Source: Streptomyces sp. AA1529
GTDB lineage: Bacteria > Actinomycetota > Actinomycetes > Streptomycetales > Streptomycetaceae
Assembly (NCBI RefSeq): GCF_000280905.1
Contig: NZ_ALAP01000067.1
Coordinates: 1 to 49,169 of the forward strand
Reading direction: 5' to 3'
Length of the DNA stretch: 49,169 bases
The translations under genes were made by a program, and so were the position numbers. Shown here one piece after another: positions 17,048-25,289 of this stretch (positions are counted from its first letter, which is position 1; every line of letters starts with the position of its first letter). The notes below the pieces were generated by a model. That model saw nothing but the letters and a program-made list of their open reading frames with translations. It made no database searches and was not told the DNA's origin.

Positions 17048-17983
17048 CTATGGACTGACTCCAGCCGCCGGTTGCGGCTGGTGCCGAGCGTAGTAGGTGG
17101 CTTCGCATTCGGCGGGCGGGATGTCGCCGATCGCGGTGTGGATGCGGTGGTGGTTGAACCAGTCGACCCATTCTGCGGTGGCGACCTCGACCTCGGCGAG
17201 GGTCTTCCAGGGAGTACGGGGTTTGATCAGTTCGGTCTTGAACAGGCCGATCTGAGATTCCATGAGCGCGTTGTCCAGGGCGTCACCGACGCTGCCGATC
17301 GAGGCGTCGAGTCCGGCGTCCATCAGGTGCGCGGTGAAGGCGAAGGACGTGTACTGGCTGCCGGCGTCGGAGTGATGTATCAGCCCGGGCCCGGCAGGCG
17401 TGCCAGCCCGGTCGCGTCGCCACAGCGCCATGTCGAGAGCGTCCAGGACGAGCTTGGCACGTTTGCTGGTGGCCGCTGACCAGCCGACGATCGTGCGGGA
17501 GTACACGTCGACGACGAAGGCGACGTAGACCACGCCGTTCCAGGTGCGCACGTGGGTGAAGTCCGCGACCCACCGCTGGTTGGGGCCACGCGCGGTGAAG
17601 TCGCGATTCAGCAGGTCAGTGGCCCGCTCGTGTCCCTCGTCGCGCACCGTGGTGCGGATCTTCCTTCCACGTCTGGCGCCCTCCAGGCCGAGTTCACGCA
17701 TCAGCCGGGCCACGGTGCAGCGGGCCACCGGTATGCCCTCACGGTCCAGTTGCCGCCACACCTTCCGGATGCCGTAGACGGCGTAGTTGTCGGCGTGGAC
17801 GCGGCCGATGTGCTCCTTCAGTTCTGTGTCCCGGACGGACCGGGGGCAGGGCGGGCGGTTCTTGGCCGCGTAGTAGGTGCTGGTTGCGATCTGCAGTCCG
17901 TGTCCGGTCAGGACACGGCAGATCGGCTCGACCCCGAACTCCTGCTTGAACTCGTCGATGAAGGCTACGAGCGCCTGTGTGGC
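17048..17983 (-). CDS. IS3-family transposase OrfB (DDE integrase)
   Basis: This protein of about 311 aa, if counted from the frameshift region, carries the rve/DDE catalytic core: Asp in RWVADFTHVRTWNG, Asp in LIHHSDAGSQYTS and Glu in NALMESQIGLFKTE, followed by the FNHHRIHTAIGDIPPAE end. The first in-frame ATG is at 17761, but IS3 family-like sequence (AFIDEFKQEFGVEPICRVLTGHG) continues upstream to about 17983, overlapping orfA. Expression is therefore expected as an OrfAB fusion through -1 frameshifting, as in other IS3 elements. It looks intact. Confidence 0.92.
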   Translation of the reverse strand, partial: ATQALVAFIDEFKQEFGVEPICRVLTGHGLQIATSTYYAAKNRPPCPRSVRDTELKEHIGRVHADNYAVYGIRKVWRQLDREGIPVARCTVARLMRELGLEGARRGRKIRTTVRDEGHERATDLLNRDFTARGPNQRWVADFTHVRTWNGVVYVAFVVDVYSRTIVGWSAATSKRAKLVLDALDMALWRRDRAGTPAGPGLIHHSDAGSQYTSFAFTAHLMDAGLDASIGSVGDALDNALMESQIGLFKTELIKPRTPWKTLAEVEVATAEWVDWFNHHRIHTAIGDIPPAECEATYYARHQPQPAAGVSP

Positions 17984-18291
17984 CGGTCGAGCTCGGCCGC
18001 GAAGAAAGCCGATGCGGCCTTGAGGATCTCGTTCGCCCTCTTCAGCTCGGCGTTCTCGGCCTTGAGGCGCTTGATCTCGGCGGCTTCTTCAGAAGTGACC
18101 CCCGGCCGCTGGCCGGCGTCGACCTGGGCTTTCCGGACCCAGGTCCGCACGGTCTCCGCCGCACCGATTCCGAGCTTTGCGGCGACCGCTTTCATCGCGG
18201 CCCACTCGGTCGGGTAGTTCGGGCGGACCTCCGCGACCATGCGGACCGCACGCTCACGAAGCTCGGGAGGGTAAGGGGACGGACGGGTCAT
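17965..18291 (-). CDS. IS3-family transposase OrfA (HTH_Tnp_1)
   Basis: This protein of 108 aa opens with YPPELRERAVRMVAEVRPNYPTEWAAMKAVAAKLGIGAAETVRTWVRKAQVDAG, the IS3 OrfA DNA-binding domain, and ends with a leucine-zipper-like coiled coil (IKRLKAENAELKRANEILKAASAFFAAELDRP). The TAG stop at 17965-17967 lies inside the overlap with orfB. It binds the IS ends and, as the OrfAB fusion, drives transposition. Confidence 0.92.
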   Translation of the reverse strand: MTRPSPYPPELRERAVRMVAEVRPNYPTEWAAMKAVAAKLGIGAAETVRTWVRKAQVDAGQRPGVTSEEAAEIKRLKAENAELKRANEILKAASAFFAAELDRPHRRS

Positions 18292-18417
18292 GACTCGACC
18301 CTCTCAGGGAATCGAGCCTCCATCAGACCCGGAACGGTTCACATCACCCTGGCCCAGTTCCGGGGATGACGGCGGGGCAGGTGATGACGATCGGGTCCCA
18401 GGTGGGAGCCTGAGGCG

Positions 18418-18708
18418 ATGAGGCCCTGGAATACCTCACCGCAGAGCGCCTTGCGGTACCTGCTGAACGAGTGGGATCCGATCGGCGTCGCTGACGAGGT
18501 GCGCGACGAATACGACTGCATGCTCGCTCCTCTGCTCGTGCGGCTTCGCGGTGGCGCCAGCCAGTCGGAGATTGCTGAGTTCCTGCAGCGGGAATTGGAA
18601 GAGCACTTCGGTCTCGATCCCTTGGGCCAGATGCCTGACGTGATGGCGGCCCGAGTGATGGCCTGGTGGACGTCTGCCGACCCGGCCGAGGGCGCCGCCA
18701 GCGCGTAG
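18418..18708 (+). CDS. Small acidic DUF1871-like protein
   Basis: This acidic protein of 96 aa reads YLLNEWDPIGVADEVRDEYDCMLAPLLVRLRGGASQSEIAEFLQRELEEHFGLDP. The WDPIGV-x-DE...DEYD pattern is that of the small DUF1871-type proteins often found near toxin or contact-dependent systems, which suggests an immunity-like role. No toxin partner lies next to it; the nearest is the 12658-13917 gene on the other side of the IS3 element. There is no signal peptide or TM segment. The start at ATG 18418 follows GGGAGCCTGAGG. Confidence 0.7.
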   Translation: MRPWNTSPQSALRYLLNEWDPIGVADEVRDEYDCMLAPLLVRLRGGASQSEIAEFLQRELEEHFGLDPLGQMPDVMAARVMAWWTSADPAEGAASA

Positions 18709-18835
18709 CCGCTTCTCATACATCGGATGCTCGACTGCGGCCGCTGCTCCTGGCCGTCGCACACGGGGTAGAGGAAGAAAGACCAGGGCCAGTTCCAGCT
18801 CCCCCCACTTTCCTGACGCCGACGACCTGAGCAGA

Positions 18836-19333
18836 TCAGTGAGTGTTGAAGTCGGTGACGCGCCAGATGTCACCGATCCGGTTCACGCGCAACCAGGTGT
18901 AGCCCTCTGGACAGTCGATGTCGACGCGGAGCGACTCTGCGGTGTCCTGGGGGTCGTTGCCGTCAATCTGGTAGTTCTTCGAGGAGTTGACGCACTTGGT
19001 CTGGCCGAAGACGTACCGATCATCGGTCGCGAGCTCATCGAGCGCCTTGGGACACGACCCTCCGCGACTGCCCGCGAGAGCGCGTAGCCGGGGATCGGCC
19101 AGTCCACACGCCATGCCTGCGTCCCCGCGCGCGAGAGCTTGAGCAAACTGCCGGGCGGCGTTCCGCGCAGTAGTGGCCGGCTTCACCGCCGCGGGCTTCT
19201 CGGAGCCGGAAGCAGTCGCGGAAGACTTCGCAGACGCGTCGGAGGGCAGGCCGCTGGTTCCGGAACACCCAACAACTGCCGCCACAGCCAGCACACTGAA
19301 GCCGATGAGGCGAACGGCGTTCTTATTGATCAC
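18836..19333 (-). CDS. Secreted lipoprotein of unknown function
   Basis: This protein of 165 aa starts at GTG 19333. It has a positively charged N-terminus (MINKNAVR), a hydrophobic core (LIGFSVLAVAAVVG) and a lipobox ending at Cys23 (AVVGC-SG), then a Ser/Ala/Lys linker. The globular domain (about 55-165) has four further cysteines (MACGLAD, GGSCPKA, TKCVNSS, DIDCPEG) and ends LRVNRIGDIWRVTDFNTH, resembling the small NTF2/DUF4878-like domains of actinobacterial lipoproteins. It would be anchored outside the membrane. Its 3-prime end is duplicated at 21254-21402. Confidence 0.8.
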   Translation of the reverse strand: MINKNAVRLIGFSVLAVAAVVGCSGTSGLPSDASAKSSATASGSEKPAAVKPATTARNAARQFAQALARGDAGMACGLADPRLRALAGSRGGSCPKALDELATDDRYVFGQTKCVNSSKNYQIDGNDPQDTAESLRVDIDCPEGYTWLRVNRIGDIWRVTDFNTH

Positions 19334-19682
19334 AGGTGCAGCATAGCGGCGCGGTCCTACAGGGCAGAGTCAGGCAACTGGCCCGCAGCTCCGTGGCATT
19401 CGGTGCGGTCGTCTCGAACCTTTTGCTTGCGGTAGCCGGGGCCCTTGGTGTGGTGTGCTGCCCGTAATGCAGCACGCCTCAGCAGCGGAGTCGGCTTCCG
19501 GCCCCCGCCAACGCGCACATGCGCCGCACTTGGCCGGGAGCGCCACGCAGTGCCCGGCCGGGCCTGCTGTGAAGCTCCCACACGCCAGGCCACACAGACC
19601 CGAGCCGGAGATGAGCCGTCAGCCAGCCGCCGTACGTGGCCTTACACCTGGTGAAGCCACCTCACCCGGGGGCCGGTGCCCT
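19334..19682. other. No gene recognised
   Basis: The stretch between the lipoprotein promoter side and the decayed ORF at 19683 shows no convincing coding frame; the open frames are proline/arginine-rich shadows. Confidence 0.4.
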
Positions 19683-20001
19683 TCACTTAGCATCGTCCGG
19701 CTCGCTGGCGCGGGCGATACCGTCCAGTTCCGCGTCGATGGCTGCCCGCTCGGCAGCCCAGCGGTGAAGGCCCTCGCGGATCTCCCGCAATTTTCCCGGA
19801 TCCTCGGCCGCAGAGGCTTCCACGATGGCGAACCCGGTGCTGCCGTCCGGGTGACCCCAACCGGTCAGGCCCAGGTGAGGACCTTGGCGACGGCGTGCGG
19901 CAGATAGTCGGCCTGGCCGTCCTCGGCGATGTAGGCGACGCCGTCGCGGACGATGACGCCGAAGCCGTCCTCCAACTCCGCGCGCTCATCACGAACGGCG
20001 A
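19683..20001 (-). pseudogene. Frameshifted small hypothetical gene
   Basis: The minus strand reads VRDERAELEDGFGVIVRDGVAYIAEDGQADYLPHAVAKVLTWA and stops. The adjacent frame continues directly with LTGWGHPDGSTGFAIVEASAAEDPGKLREIREGLHRWAAERAAIDAELDGIARASEPDDAK and a TGA at 19683. The two halves fit together as one ~105-aa protein broken by a single frameshift near 19875. The family is unknown. A sequencing error at this position would restore the gene. Confidence 0.6.
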
Positions 20002-20090
20002 CTTCGAGGACTACTGGATCTTCCACACGGCCTGCGAACACCAGTGCCTCTACCCAGTCCTGACCAGCAGGACTACAGCCTCACCGCTTG
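19983..20090 (+). pseudogene. ISKra4-like transposase C-terminal scrap
   Basis: The plus frame reads LQLRALITNGDFEDYWIFHTACEHQCLYP and then, after a frameshift, DQQDYSLTA and TGA. The RALxxNGDFxxYWxFH...EHxRLYP ending is that of ISKra4-type transposases in Streptomyces as far as I can recall. A second, similar scrap occurs at 28395-28530. Confidence 0.5.
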
Positions 20091-20257
20091 ATCCCGGTCG
20101 TCACTTCAAAGGATCCGCACCCTTCCGTCTTCGGAGACGGCCGGCCGCTCGGTGATCAGCAGGTTGCCGTCATGGTGCTGACACTTGTACGGCAGCTTGG
20201 CGCCCGGTCGCGCGCTCTCCACCTTGGGGATCTTGCTGCACCGCATGCACTGCTGCA

Positions 20258-20418
20258 TCTCTGTCCCGTCCCGGGCTCTCCTGCCCCCGGCGGTGGGTAT
20301 CGCCAGGTCCCTGTCGGAGCGTCACACAGCGTCCACCCGGGCCTGTTGTGGGGCCGCGTCGAGCCCCGGTCCCTTTTATGTGGCCGGGCAGGAGCCGTTG
20401 CGGGTCTTGAAGCTGACG
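20258..20418. repeat. 161-bp direct repeat, copy 2 (partner at 15616-15776)
   Basis: This is the copy that still belongs to a gene: it covers the final 14 codons (YSSVSFKTRNGSCPAT region) and the downstream flank of the gene at 20376-20897. It matches 15616-15776 at a fixed offset with about ten mismatches. Confidence 0.9.
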
Positions 20419-20897
20419 GAGCTGTAGCCGTACTTGCTTGTGAGCGCTGTGACGGTGAGGCACAAGGCGGTGTTGGTCCCGTCGGCGGTGATGGTGTAGT
20501 CCGCTTCCTCGACGCTGTCGCCGAAGTAGTCGTGTTCCGGCTGCGGGGAGGCGAGCGCGACAACGATCCTGGCCTCCTGGTCGCTGCTGAGGAGGTTCTC
20601 GCTGTGAGGGCCGTGCCCGGCAATCCGTGACTGGAGGACCTCGCCGTCCCCGGGCAGTCCGGGGCCGATCTGCGACTCTTCTGACAGCTCTGCTGTCGCT
20701 TTCTTGACGGCCGAGCGCAGTTCTTTCTCCTCCCACTGGGGAGCGTCGGGGTGGGCGCTGGCGTAGAGGAGACCGCAAGCAAGCAGCGCCAAGCCGGCGA
20801 AGACCACACAGGCGACGGGATTGCGGAAGTTGAAGACGTAGCGGTTAGTGCCCCACCGGCTGCGGATGAGTATGCGATCGTCACGGTCGTCGGCCAT
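20376..20897 (-). CDS. One-TM membrane-anchored protein of unknown function
   Basis: This protein of 173 aa has a short charged cytoplasmic N-terminus (MADDRDDRILIRSRWGTNRYVFNFRNP), one TM helix (VACVVFAGLALLACGLLYASA, about 28-48) and an extracytoplasmic domain of about 120 residues that ends with two cysteines (ALCLTVTALTSKYG, NGSCPAT), a likely disulfide. GGGGGAA lies 9 nt before the ATG at 20897. No family is recognised. Its 3-prime end plus flank recurs next to the CRISPR relic. Confidence 0.7.
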   Translation of the reverse strand: MADDRDDRILIRSRWGTNRYVFNFRNPVACVVFAGLALLACGLLYASAHPDAPQWEEKELRSAVKKATAELSEESQIGPGLPGDGEVLQSRIAGHGPHSENLLSSDQEARIVVALASPQPEHDYFGDSVEEADYTITADGTNTALCLTVTALTSKYGYSSVSFKTRNGSCPAT

Positions 20898-21253
20898 CCG
20901 CAGGATTCCCCCGCCCGGCCCCGTTTCGCCGACCGGCGGCCCTCACCGCCGGGCCGCCGGGCAGTCCCACACGAGATGCTCAGGGACGGCTTCGCAGGCT
21001 GACCGCGGCCCGGCCACCGGTCCCACCCGTCCCCGGCGGGCGCGACCAGCCTCGCGTCCGCCAACCGCTGTACAAAGGGACATGCGGCCAAGTGCCGTAT
21101 GTCAGCCACAGTCGGCTTCGGGCCCGGGCCCGGCATGGTCCCCGCCCTCGGGCAGTTCAGGCAGGTAGCTGAGGCTGTGGACGAGTGACTCCTGGTCGGT
21201 GGTTGGCCAGGGCGGGTTTTCAGCGTGACCTCTGTCTTCTTGACATCGGCGAT
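20898..21253. other. No gene recognised upstream of the kinase
   Basis: A minus-strand frame (from ATG 21136) begins TVADIRHLAACPFVQRLADARLVAPAGDGWDRW, which reads like protein but leads into shadow text of the neighbouring gene; I cannot support it as a gene. Confidence 0.35.
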
Positions 21254-21402
21254 CTGCGCAGATCAGGGGGTGTTGAAGTCGGTGATGCGCCAGATGTTCA
21301 CCGATCCGGTTGACGCGCAGCCAGGTGCAGCTCTTCGCACACAGGCGGTGTCGGCATGGAGCGGCTCTGCGGTGTCCCGAGGGGTCGTTGCCGTCGATCT
21401 GG
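21254..21402. repeat. Degenerate copy of the lipoprotein gene 3-prime end
   Basis: This segment matches 18828-18970 (the last ~45 codons plus stop region of the lipoprotein gene) at roughly 80% identity with a few 1-bp gaps (shared: ctg-gcagatcag, tgttgaagtcggtga, gcgccagatgt, caccgatccggtt, ggtcgttgccgtc). Reading frames are broken and no gene body precedes it. Confidence 0.85.
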
Positions 21403-21583
21403 CGCGGAGATGGGCCCTCCCGAACGTCGGCGGTTCCCCCACACGCGTCAGCGGCGCCGGGCGCCGTCGGCGCGACTGCGACAGCGTGATCGAGAGGTCA
21501 CTTGCTGGTCCCTCCGGCCGAGCAGGCGCCCGGTACTGTCAGGAGGTGACGGCGGCGAACACAGAAAGCAGGAGCGGAGTTTA

Positions 21584-23392
21584 ATGACTGACGGAGGGTC
21601 AGTGGAGGTCTTCACCGCACTCGCGGAGGATGATCCCACCTCGGTTGCCGGGTACCGGTTGGCGGCCCGTCTCGGCTCGGGCGGTATGGGCAAGGTCTAC
21701 CTCTCCTACACCCCGGGCGGACGTCCGATCGCCATCAAAGTGATCCGCCCCGACTTCGCCGGAAACCCGGTCTTCCGGTGCCGCTTCCAGCAGGAGGTGC
21801 GCGCCGCCGAGCGCGTCCAAGGCATCTACACGGCACCGGTGATCGACAGCGACACCGAGGGCCCGCAGCCCTGGCTGGCCACCGCCTACGTGCCCGGCCC
21901 CTCGGTTGCCGAGGCGGTGGCCGCACACGGGCGGCTCCCGGTGGATACGGTGCTCTTCCTGGTCGCAGGGATCACTGAGGCCCTCCAGGTCATTCACAAG
22001 GCGGGGATCGTCCACCGGGATCTGAAGCCCTCCAATGTGCTGCTGGCGGACGACGGGCCGCGCGTCATCGACTTCGGTATCGCCCGCGCGGCCGACTTCA
22101 CCTCGCTGACCAGCAGCGGGGTGACCATCGGTACGCCGTCGTTCATGGCGCCCGAGCAGGCCGAGGGGCAGCGGGTGAGCGGGGCGACCGACATTTTCGC
22201 GCTGGGTCAGATCGCGGCGTACGCGGCGCAGGGTACCCCGGCTTTCGGCGAGGGCACTTCGCACGGTGTGCTGTACCGCATCGTCCACGCCGAGCCGGCG
22301 CTGGATGGTCTCCCGGAGGAGCTGCGGGAGCTGGTCGGCCGCGCGCTGGCCAAGAAGCCGGAGGACCGGCCGGAGCTCGATGAGATCTTGCGGACGTGTC
22401 AGACCGCCTCCGGGGACACCCAGCTGCGGCGGCCCGGCGACTGGCTGCCCGGCGCGGTGGTGGCCGACCTCACCCGGTGGGCTGCAGCCCCCGCACCCGT
22501 GAAGGACCTGCTCCCGACGCAGACCGCCACTCCGGGCGCTGCCGCCCCGCAGGCGGGGACCGCACCGGTAACCGTGCAGGAGACGCCCCAGCCTTCCGGC
22601 CCGCCGACACCGCCCCCGCCGCCTCTGGCTGCCGCCCCGACCGTGGCCGCACGCCCGGTCGGCCCCTTCCAGCCTGCGCCGCACCCCGGCGGCCCGTACC
22701 CTCCGGTGGCCGGTTACGCCCCGCACCCCGGTAGCCCGCACCCGCCCGCGTACCCACGGCCGCTGCCGCCCCGCCGGAGGTGGGACCGGGGGAAGACGAT
22801 CGCTGCGGTGATCGGGGGCGTCTGTGTGCTGTTCTACGGCGGGCTTTTCGCGTTGGGCAACATGGACGACGGCCCCGAAAGCTCCAGCTCCGACAGCTCC
22901 GACAGCTCCGACAGCTCCGACAGTCCCAGTCCCGAAAGCTCCGGCGGCTCGGCGGAGGGGAAGGCGAAGCCGAGGCCGAACCCCAAGCCCGCGACGTACA
23001 AGGGCATCAATGTGCCCTCCAACTATGATCTCGTCTTCTCTGACGACCCTCTGAAGCCTCGACAGCTGGATGACGGCGGACTGAGCTCAGCGCTGAACTA
23101 CAACCACTGGACGTCGGACCCGTCACTGAATATGAACGGGCCCAACGACAAGCTCGTCCTGCTCAGTAACTCCCAGAAGGGTTCGCTGCAGACCTGCAGC
23201 AACGAGACCCGCTTCACCGACAGTGTTGGGCTGGACCAGCTCTCGTCCGGCTCCCAGATTTGCGTCCAGACCAGCTCGGGCCACGTCGCCCTCGTCACCT
23301 ACCGAGGGCGCTCTTCCAAAGGGGACCCGAGCGACTACGTCAAGCTCGACGTCACGGTCTGGCGCAACGCCATCGAAGCGAAGGATGAGTGA
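21584..23392 (+). CDS. Membrane Ser/Thr protein kinase with extracytoplasmic sensor domain
   Basis: This protein of about 602 aa carries a complete Hanks-type kinase: Gly loop RLGSGGMGKVYLSYT, Lys in IAIKVIRPD, catalytic loop GIVHRDLKPSNVLL, metal motif VIDFGIARAAD and activation-segment end GTPSFMAPEQAEG. A proline-rich linker of ~110 residues follows, then RRRWDRGK and one TM (IAAVIGGVCVLFYGGLFALGN), a Ser-Asp repeat stalk, and an outer domain with two cysteines (LQTCSNE, SQICVQT) in place of PASTA repeats. The start is ATG 21584 with AGGAGCGGAG upstream; the open frame extending back to 21356 runs through the decayed lipoprotein copy. It is likely a sensor kinase; signal and substrates are unknown. 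Confidence 0.93.
   Translation: MTDGGSVEVFTALAEDDPTSVAGYRLAARLGSGGMGKVYLSYTPGGRPIAIKVIRPDFAGNPVFRCRFQQEVRAAERVQGIYTAPVIDSDTEGPQPWLATAYVPGPSVAEAVAAHGRLPVDTVLFLVAGITEALQVIHKAGIVHRDLKPSNVLLADDGPRVIDFGIARAADFTSLTSSGVTIGTPSFMAPEQAEGQRVSGATDIFALGQIAAYAAQGTPAFGEGTSHGVLYRIVHAEPALDGLPEELRELVGRALAKKPEDRPELDEILRTCQTASGDTQLRRPGDWLPGAVVADLTRWAAAPAPVKDLLPTQTATPGAAAPQAGTAPVTVQETPQPSGPPTPPPPPLAAAPTVAARPVGPFQPAPHPGGPYPPVAGYAPHPGSPHPPAYPRPLPPRRRWDRGKTIAAVIGGVCVLFYGGLFALGNMDDGPESSSSDSSDSSDSSDSPSPESSGGSAEGKAKPRPNPKPATYKGINVPSNYDLVFSDDPLKPRQLDDGGLSSALNYNHWTSDPSLNMNGPNDKLVLLSNSQKGSLQTCSNETRFTDSVGLDQLSSGSQICVQTSSGHVALVTYRGRSSKGDPSDYVKLDVTVWRNAIEAKDE
22880..22932 (+). repeat. Tandem AGCTCCGAC repeat in the kinase stalk
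   Basis: About five 9-bp units encode Ser-Ser-Asp repeats just after the TM helix. Such perfect in-frame repeats can change length by slippage and so vary the distance of the sensor domain from the membrane. Confidence 0.85.
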
Positions 23393-23420
23393 GTAAGAAC
23401 GGTCGGCGAGGGGACGGCTA

Positions 23421-23770
23421 CTGACCGTTCCCGCTTGGCTCTCCAACCTGCCCGCAACCACCCCGCTGCCTGTCCTCGTACGCACCGCGAAACTCCGCTG
23501 GCGCATCGAGAACGACTACCGCGAGATGAAACAGGCCCTGGGCCTAGCCCACTTCGAAGGCCGGACCTGGCCAGGCTGGCACCACCACGTCACCCTTGTC
23601 TCAGCAGCCCACGCCTTCTGCACCCTACAGCGACTCAACAGATCCCCAAAAGAGACGGCGTCGGCCTGAGCCTCTACCGAGTCGTCCGCGAACTGCAGAT
23701 ACTCCTCGCGACCTGGACCGGCGCCTGCCCCACCTGTCACCGCGACATACCGGACCCCGCACCAACATGA
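23421..23770 (+). pseudogene. IS701-family transposase C-terminal remnant, frameshifted
   Basis: One frame reads WLSNLPATTPLPVLVRTAKLRWRIENDYREMKQALGLAHFEGRTWPGWHHHVTLVSAAHAFCTLQRL and ends with TGA; the next frame continues DGVGLSLYRVVRELQILLATWTGACPTCHRDIPD. Together these are the C-terminus of an IS701-type DDE transposase, including the catalytic Glu region (IENDYREMKQ) and the terminal CPTCHR. The frameshift near 23645 and loss of the N-terminal two thirds make it dead. Confidence 0.9.
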
Positions 23771-24041
23771 CCAAGCCCTACTAGGGTCTGTGTGATGTCG
23801 TGATCAATCTTGCCGATCCGGATCCGACCGGATGGCGGATCCGGTGGATCGCAATGCAGAGGATGCTCGCGGAGTGAAGCTGACATTGCCCAGGAGCACG
23901 GCCCGCGCCGGTCTTCCTCGCGGCGTGACTCAAGAGGCAAGCAGGATCGCCACCCGCCGCTACGACTGCATCCCATTACGAGGTCCTGCGGTGCTTGCAA
24001 GATAGGCGGAAAGGAGGAGGTGGTCAGGTGTGCCTGGTGGG

Positions 24042-25289
24042 TCAGGCGAGCGAAGTGATCTTCCGCAGGAGGGAACGGGGTTGGAGGCCACGTTGCACCG
24101 AGAGTAGATAGGCGGCAGGATTCCCGGCTTCCAGGTCTTTGACCTGCTGCTTGCGCGTGTGGCGGGCATTTACGACGGCGAGCGCCGCACCAACCGCCAC
24201 ACCCGCCATAGGCTGACCGAGGAAGCCGCCGACGACCGCAGGGCTAAAGGCGCTCACCAGGGAGGGCATTTCGAACTTCACGTTGGCCAGGCCGTACACC
24301 GTGCCGAGGCCTTGCGCTTTCATGGCGTCACGCAAAGCCCTCAAAGGAGCATCGAAGCGCTGCTCGACCGCCATCTGCACGTAGCTCTCGCGCGCCACCG
24401 CCAGCGTCACCCCGGCCAGTTCCTGTCGCAGTTCGTCCACGGTCTGGGTCACGACGGCGTTGAACGCGGCGAACTCGTCGCGGTGATTCTCCCGCAGCTT
24501 GACGATCTTCTCGACCGGTACGTTGCCCAGTCCCGCCGGCACAGCCAAACGGACGGCCAACAGTCCGACCGCGTCGGCGATGTCGTCCGGCTGGGCACTC
24601 ACTGCCGTGCCCGTGGTGCCGAACAGGGTCTCGGCAACCCGGTCGGCATCCCAGCCGGCCGACGCCAGGTGCGCGTCGGGCTGGTCCGTCGTGGGCGTGA
24701 ACCGGCCCTGGCGGGCGAGCACTTCGACGAACGCACACTTGTAGACCCAGGCGAGCCCGGCATTCATCGCCATCCAGCGACCATTCGCGAGGGAGCGTCG
24801 CCCCTGAAGCCCAGAACTGCGCCGCACGTCGGTTGCCAACCCGGAATCTACGAGTGCCGCTCGTAGTTCGGGGGTGAACTCCTCCCAGTGGACGGCTGCG
24901 ACGCCTGGACGTGCCGGTCCCGTGCCGTGCGTGTGCCTCGACCCGTGCCCGAACGAGGGCGGAGCCACTGGATCGAAGGGATGTCTCGCATGGCTGTCCC
25001 AGTCGTCCCACGCAGGCGACACACTGTATCCCGTTGTATGTAAGGCCTCCGCGTGACGGGTGAGGACTTCGAGGAACATCGGTGCCACCTGTCGAGCGGG
25101 CTCCGCTGGATCCACCGGCCTGATGAAGCCGAGTTCCTCGCGCAGTACCCGGGCGGTCCGCGAGTCAGACAACCGATAGCCGTCCGGCACGACTCGCGCC
25201 AGTTCTCGCCAATAGAGCGCGGCCGTCTTCAGCCATCGCTCGTCGCGGAAGTGGATGAACGGGTAGTACAGACCGATGCGTGGCAGCAT
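24042..25289 (-). CDS. DUF6236 family protein
   Basis: This protein of about 415 aa starts at ATG 25289 with AGGAG 6 nt upstream. It opens with LPRIGLYYPFIHFRDERWLKTAALYWRELARVVPDGY, the hallmark of the DUF6236 family found in many actinobacterial accessory regions. The middle contains WMAMNAGLAWVYKCAFVEVLARQG and a metal-free helical region. The last ~90 residues have a glycine/alanine hydrophobic pair (VVGGFLGQPMAGVAVGAALAVVNA) that could bury in a membrane. The biochemical role of the family is unknown; its place among mobile genes is compatible with a defence or phage-interaction role, but nothing in the sequence proves it. Confidence 0.75.
   Translation of the reverse strand: MLPRIGLYYPFIHFRDERWLKTAALYWRELARVVPDGYRLSDSRTARVLREELGFIRPVDPAEPARQVAPMFLEVLTRHAEALHTTGYSVSPAWDDWDSHARHPFDPVAPPSFGHGSRHTHGTGPARPGVAAVHWEEFTPELRAALVDSGLATDVRRSSGLQGRRSLANGRWMAMNAGLAWVYKCAFVEVLARQGRFTPTTDQPDAHLASAGWDADRVAETLFGTTGTAVSAQPDDIADAVGLLAVRLAVPAGLGNVPVEKIVKLRENHRDEFAAFNAVVTQTVDELRQELAGVTLAVARESYVQMAVEQRFDAPLRALRDAMKAQGLGTVYGLANVKFEMPSLVSAFSPAVVGGFLGQPMAGVAVGAALAVVNARHTRKQQVKDLEAGNPAAYLLSVQRGLQPRSLLRKITSLA

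Larger units (their letters stand above)
17021..18341 (-). mobile_element. Complete IS3-family insertion sequence
   Basis: Terminal inverted repeats TGAACCGTTCCGGGGTCGGT (17021 onward) and, inverted, GACCCGGAACGGTTCA (ending 18341) share the outer TGAACCGTTCCGGG and the inner GGAGGCTC. Between them lie orfA and orfB of an IS3-type transposase, both open. I see no obvious 3-4 bp target duplication at the ends. The element sits right after the Cas3 relic. Confidence 0.9.

Noticed and set aside
16991..18390. Longer inverted repeat outside the IS3 element (tcacctg...)
   Set aside because: GTGATCACCTGTGCCGTCC on the left resembles the inverted GTCATCACCTGCCCCGCCG on the right, but the spacing to the IS ends differs (about 30 versus 48 bp), so I treat it as chance or as debris of an older element.
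23783..23860. Palindrome-rich segment (ggatcc...ggatcc) as an IS terminus or terminator
   Set aside because: The repeated GGATCC-type motifs are short and lack a matching partner end, so no element can be defined.
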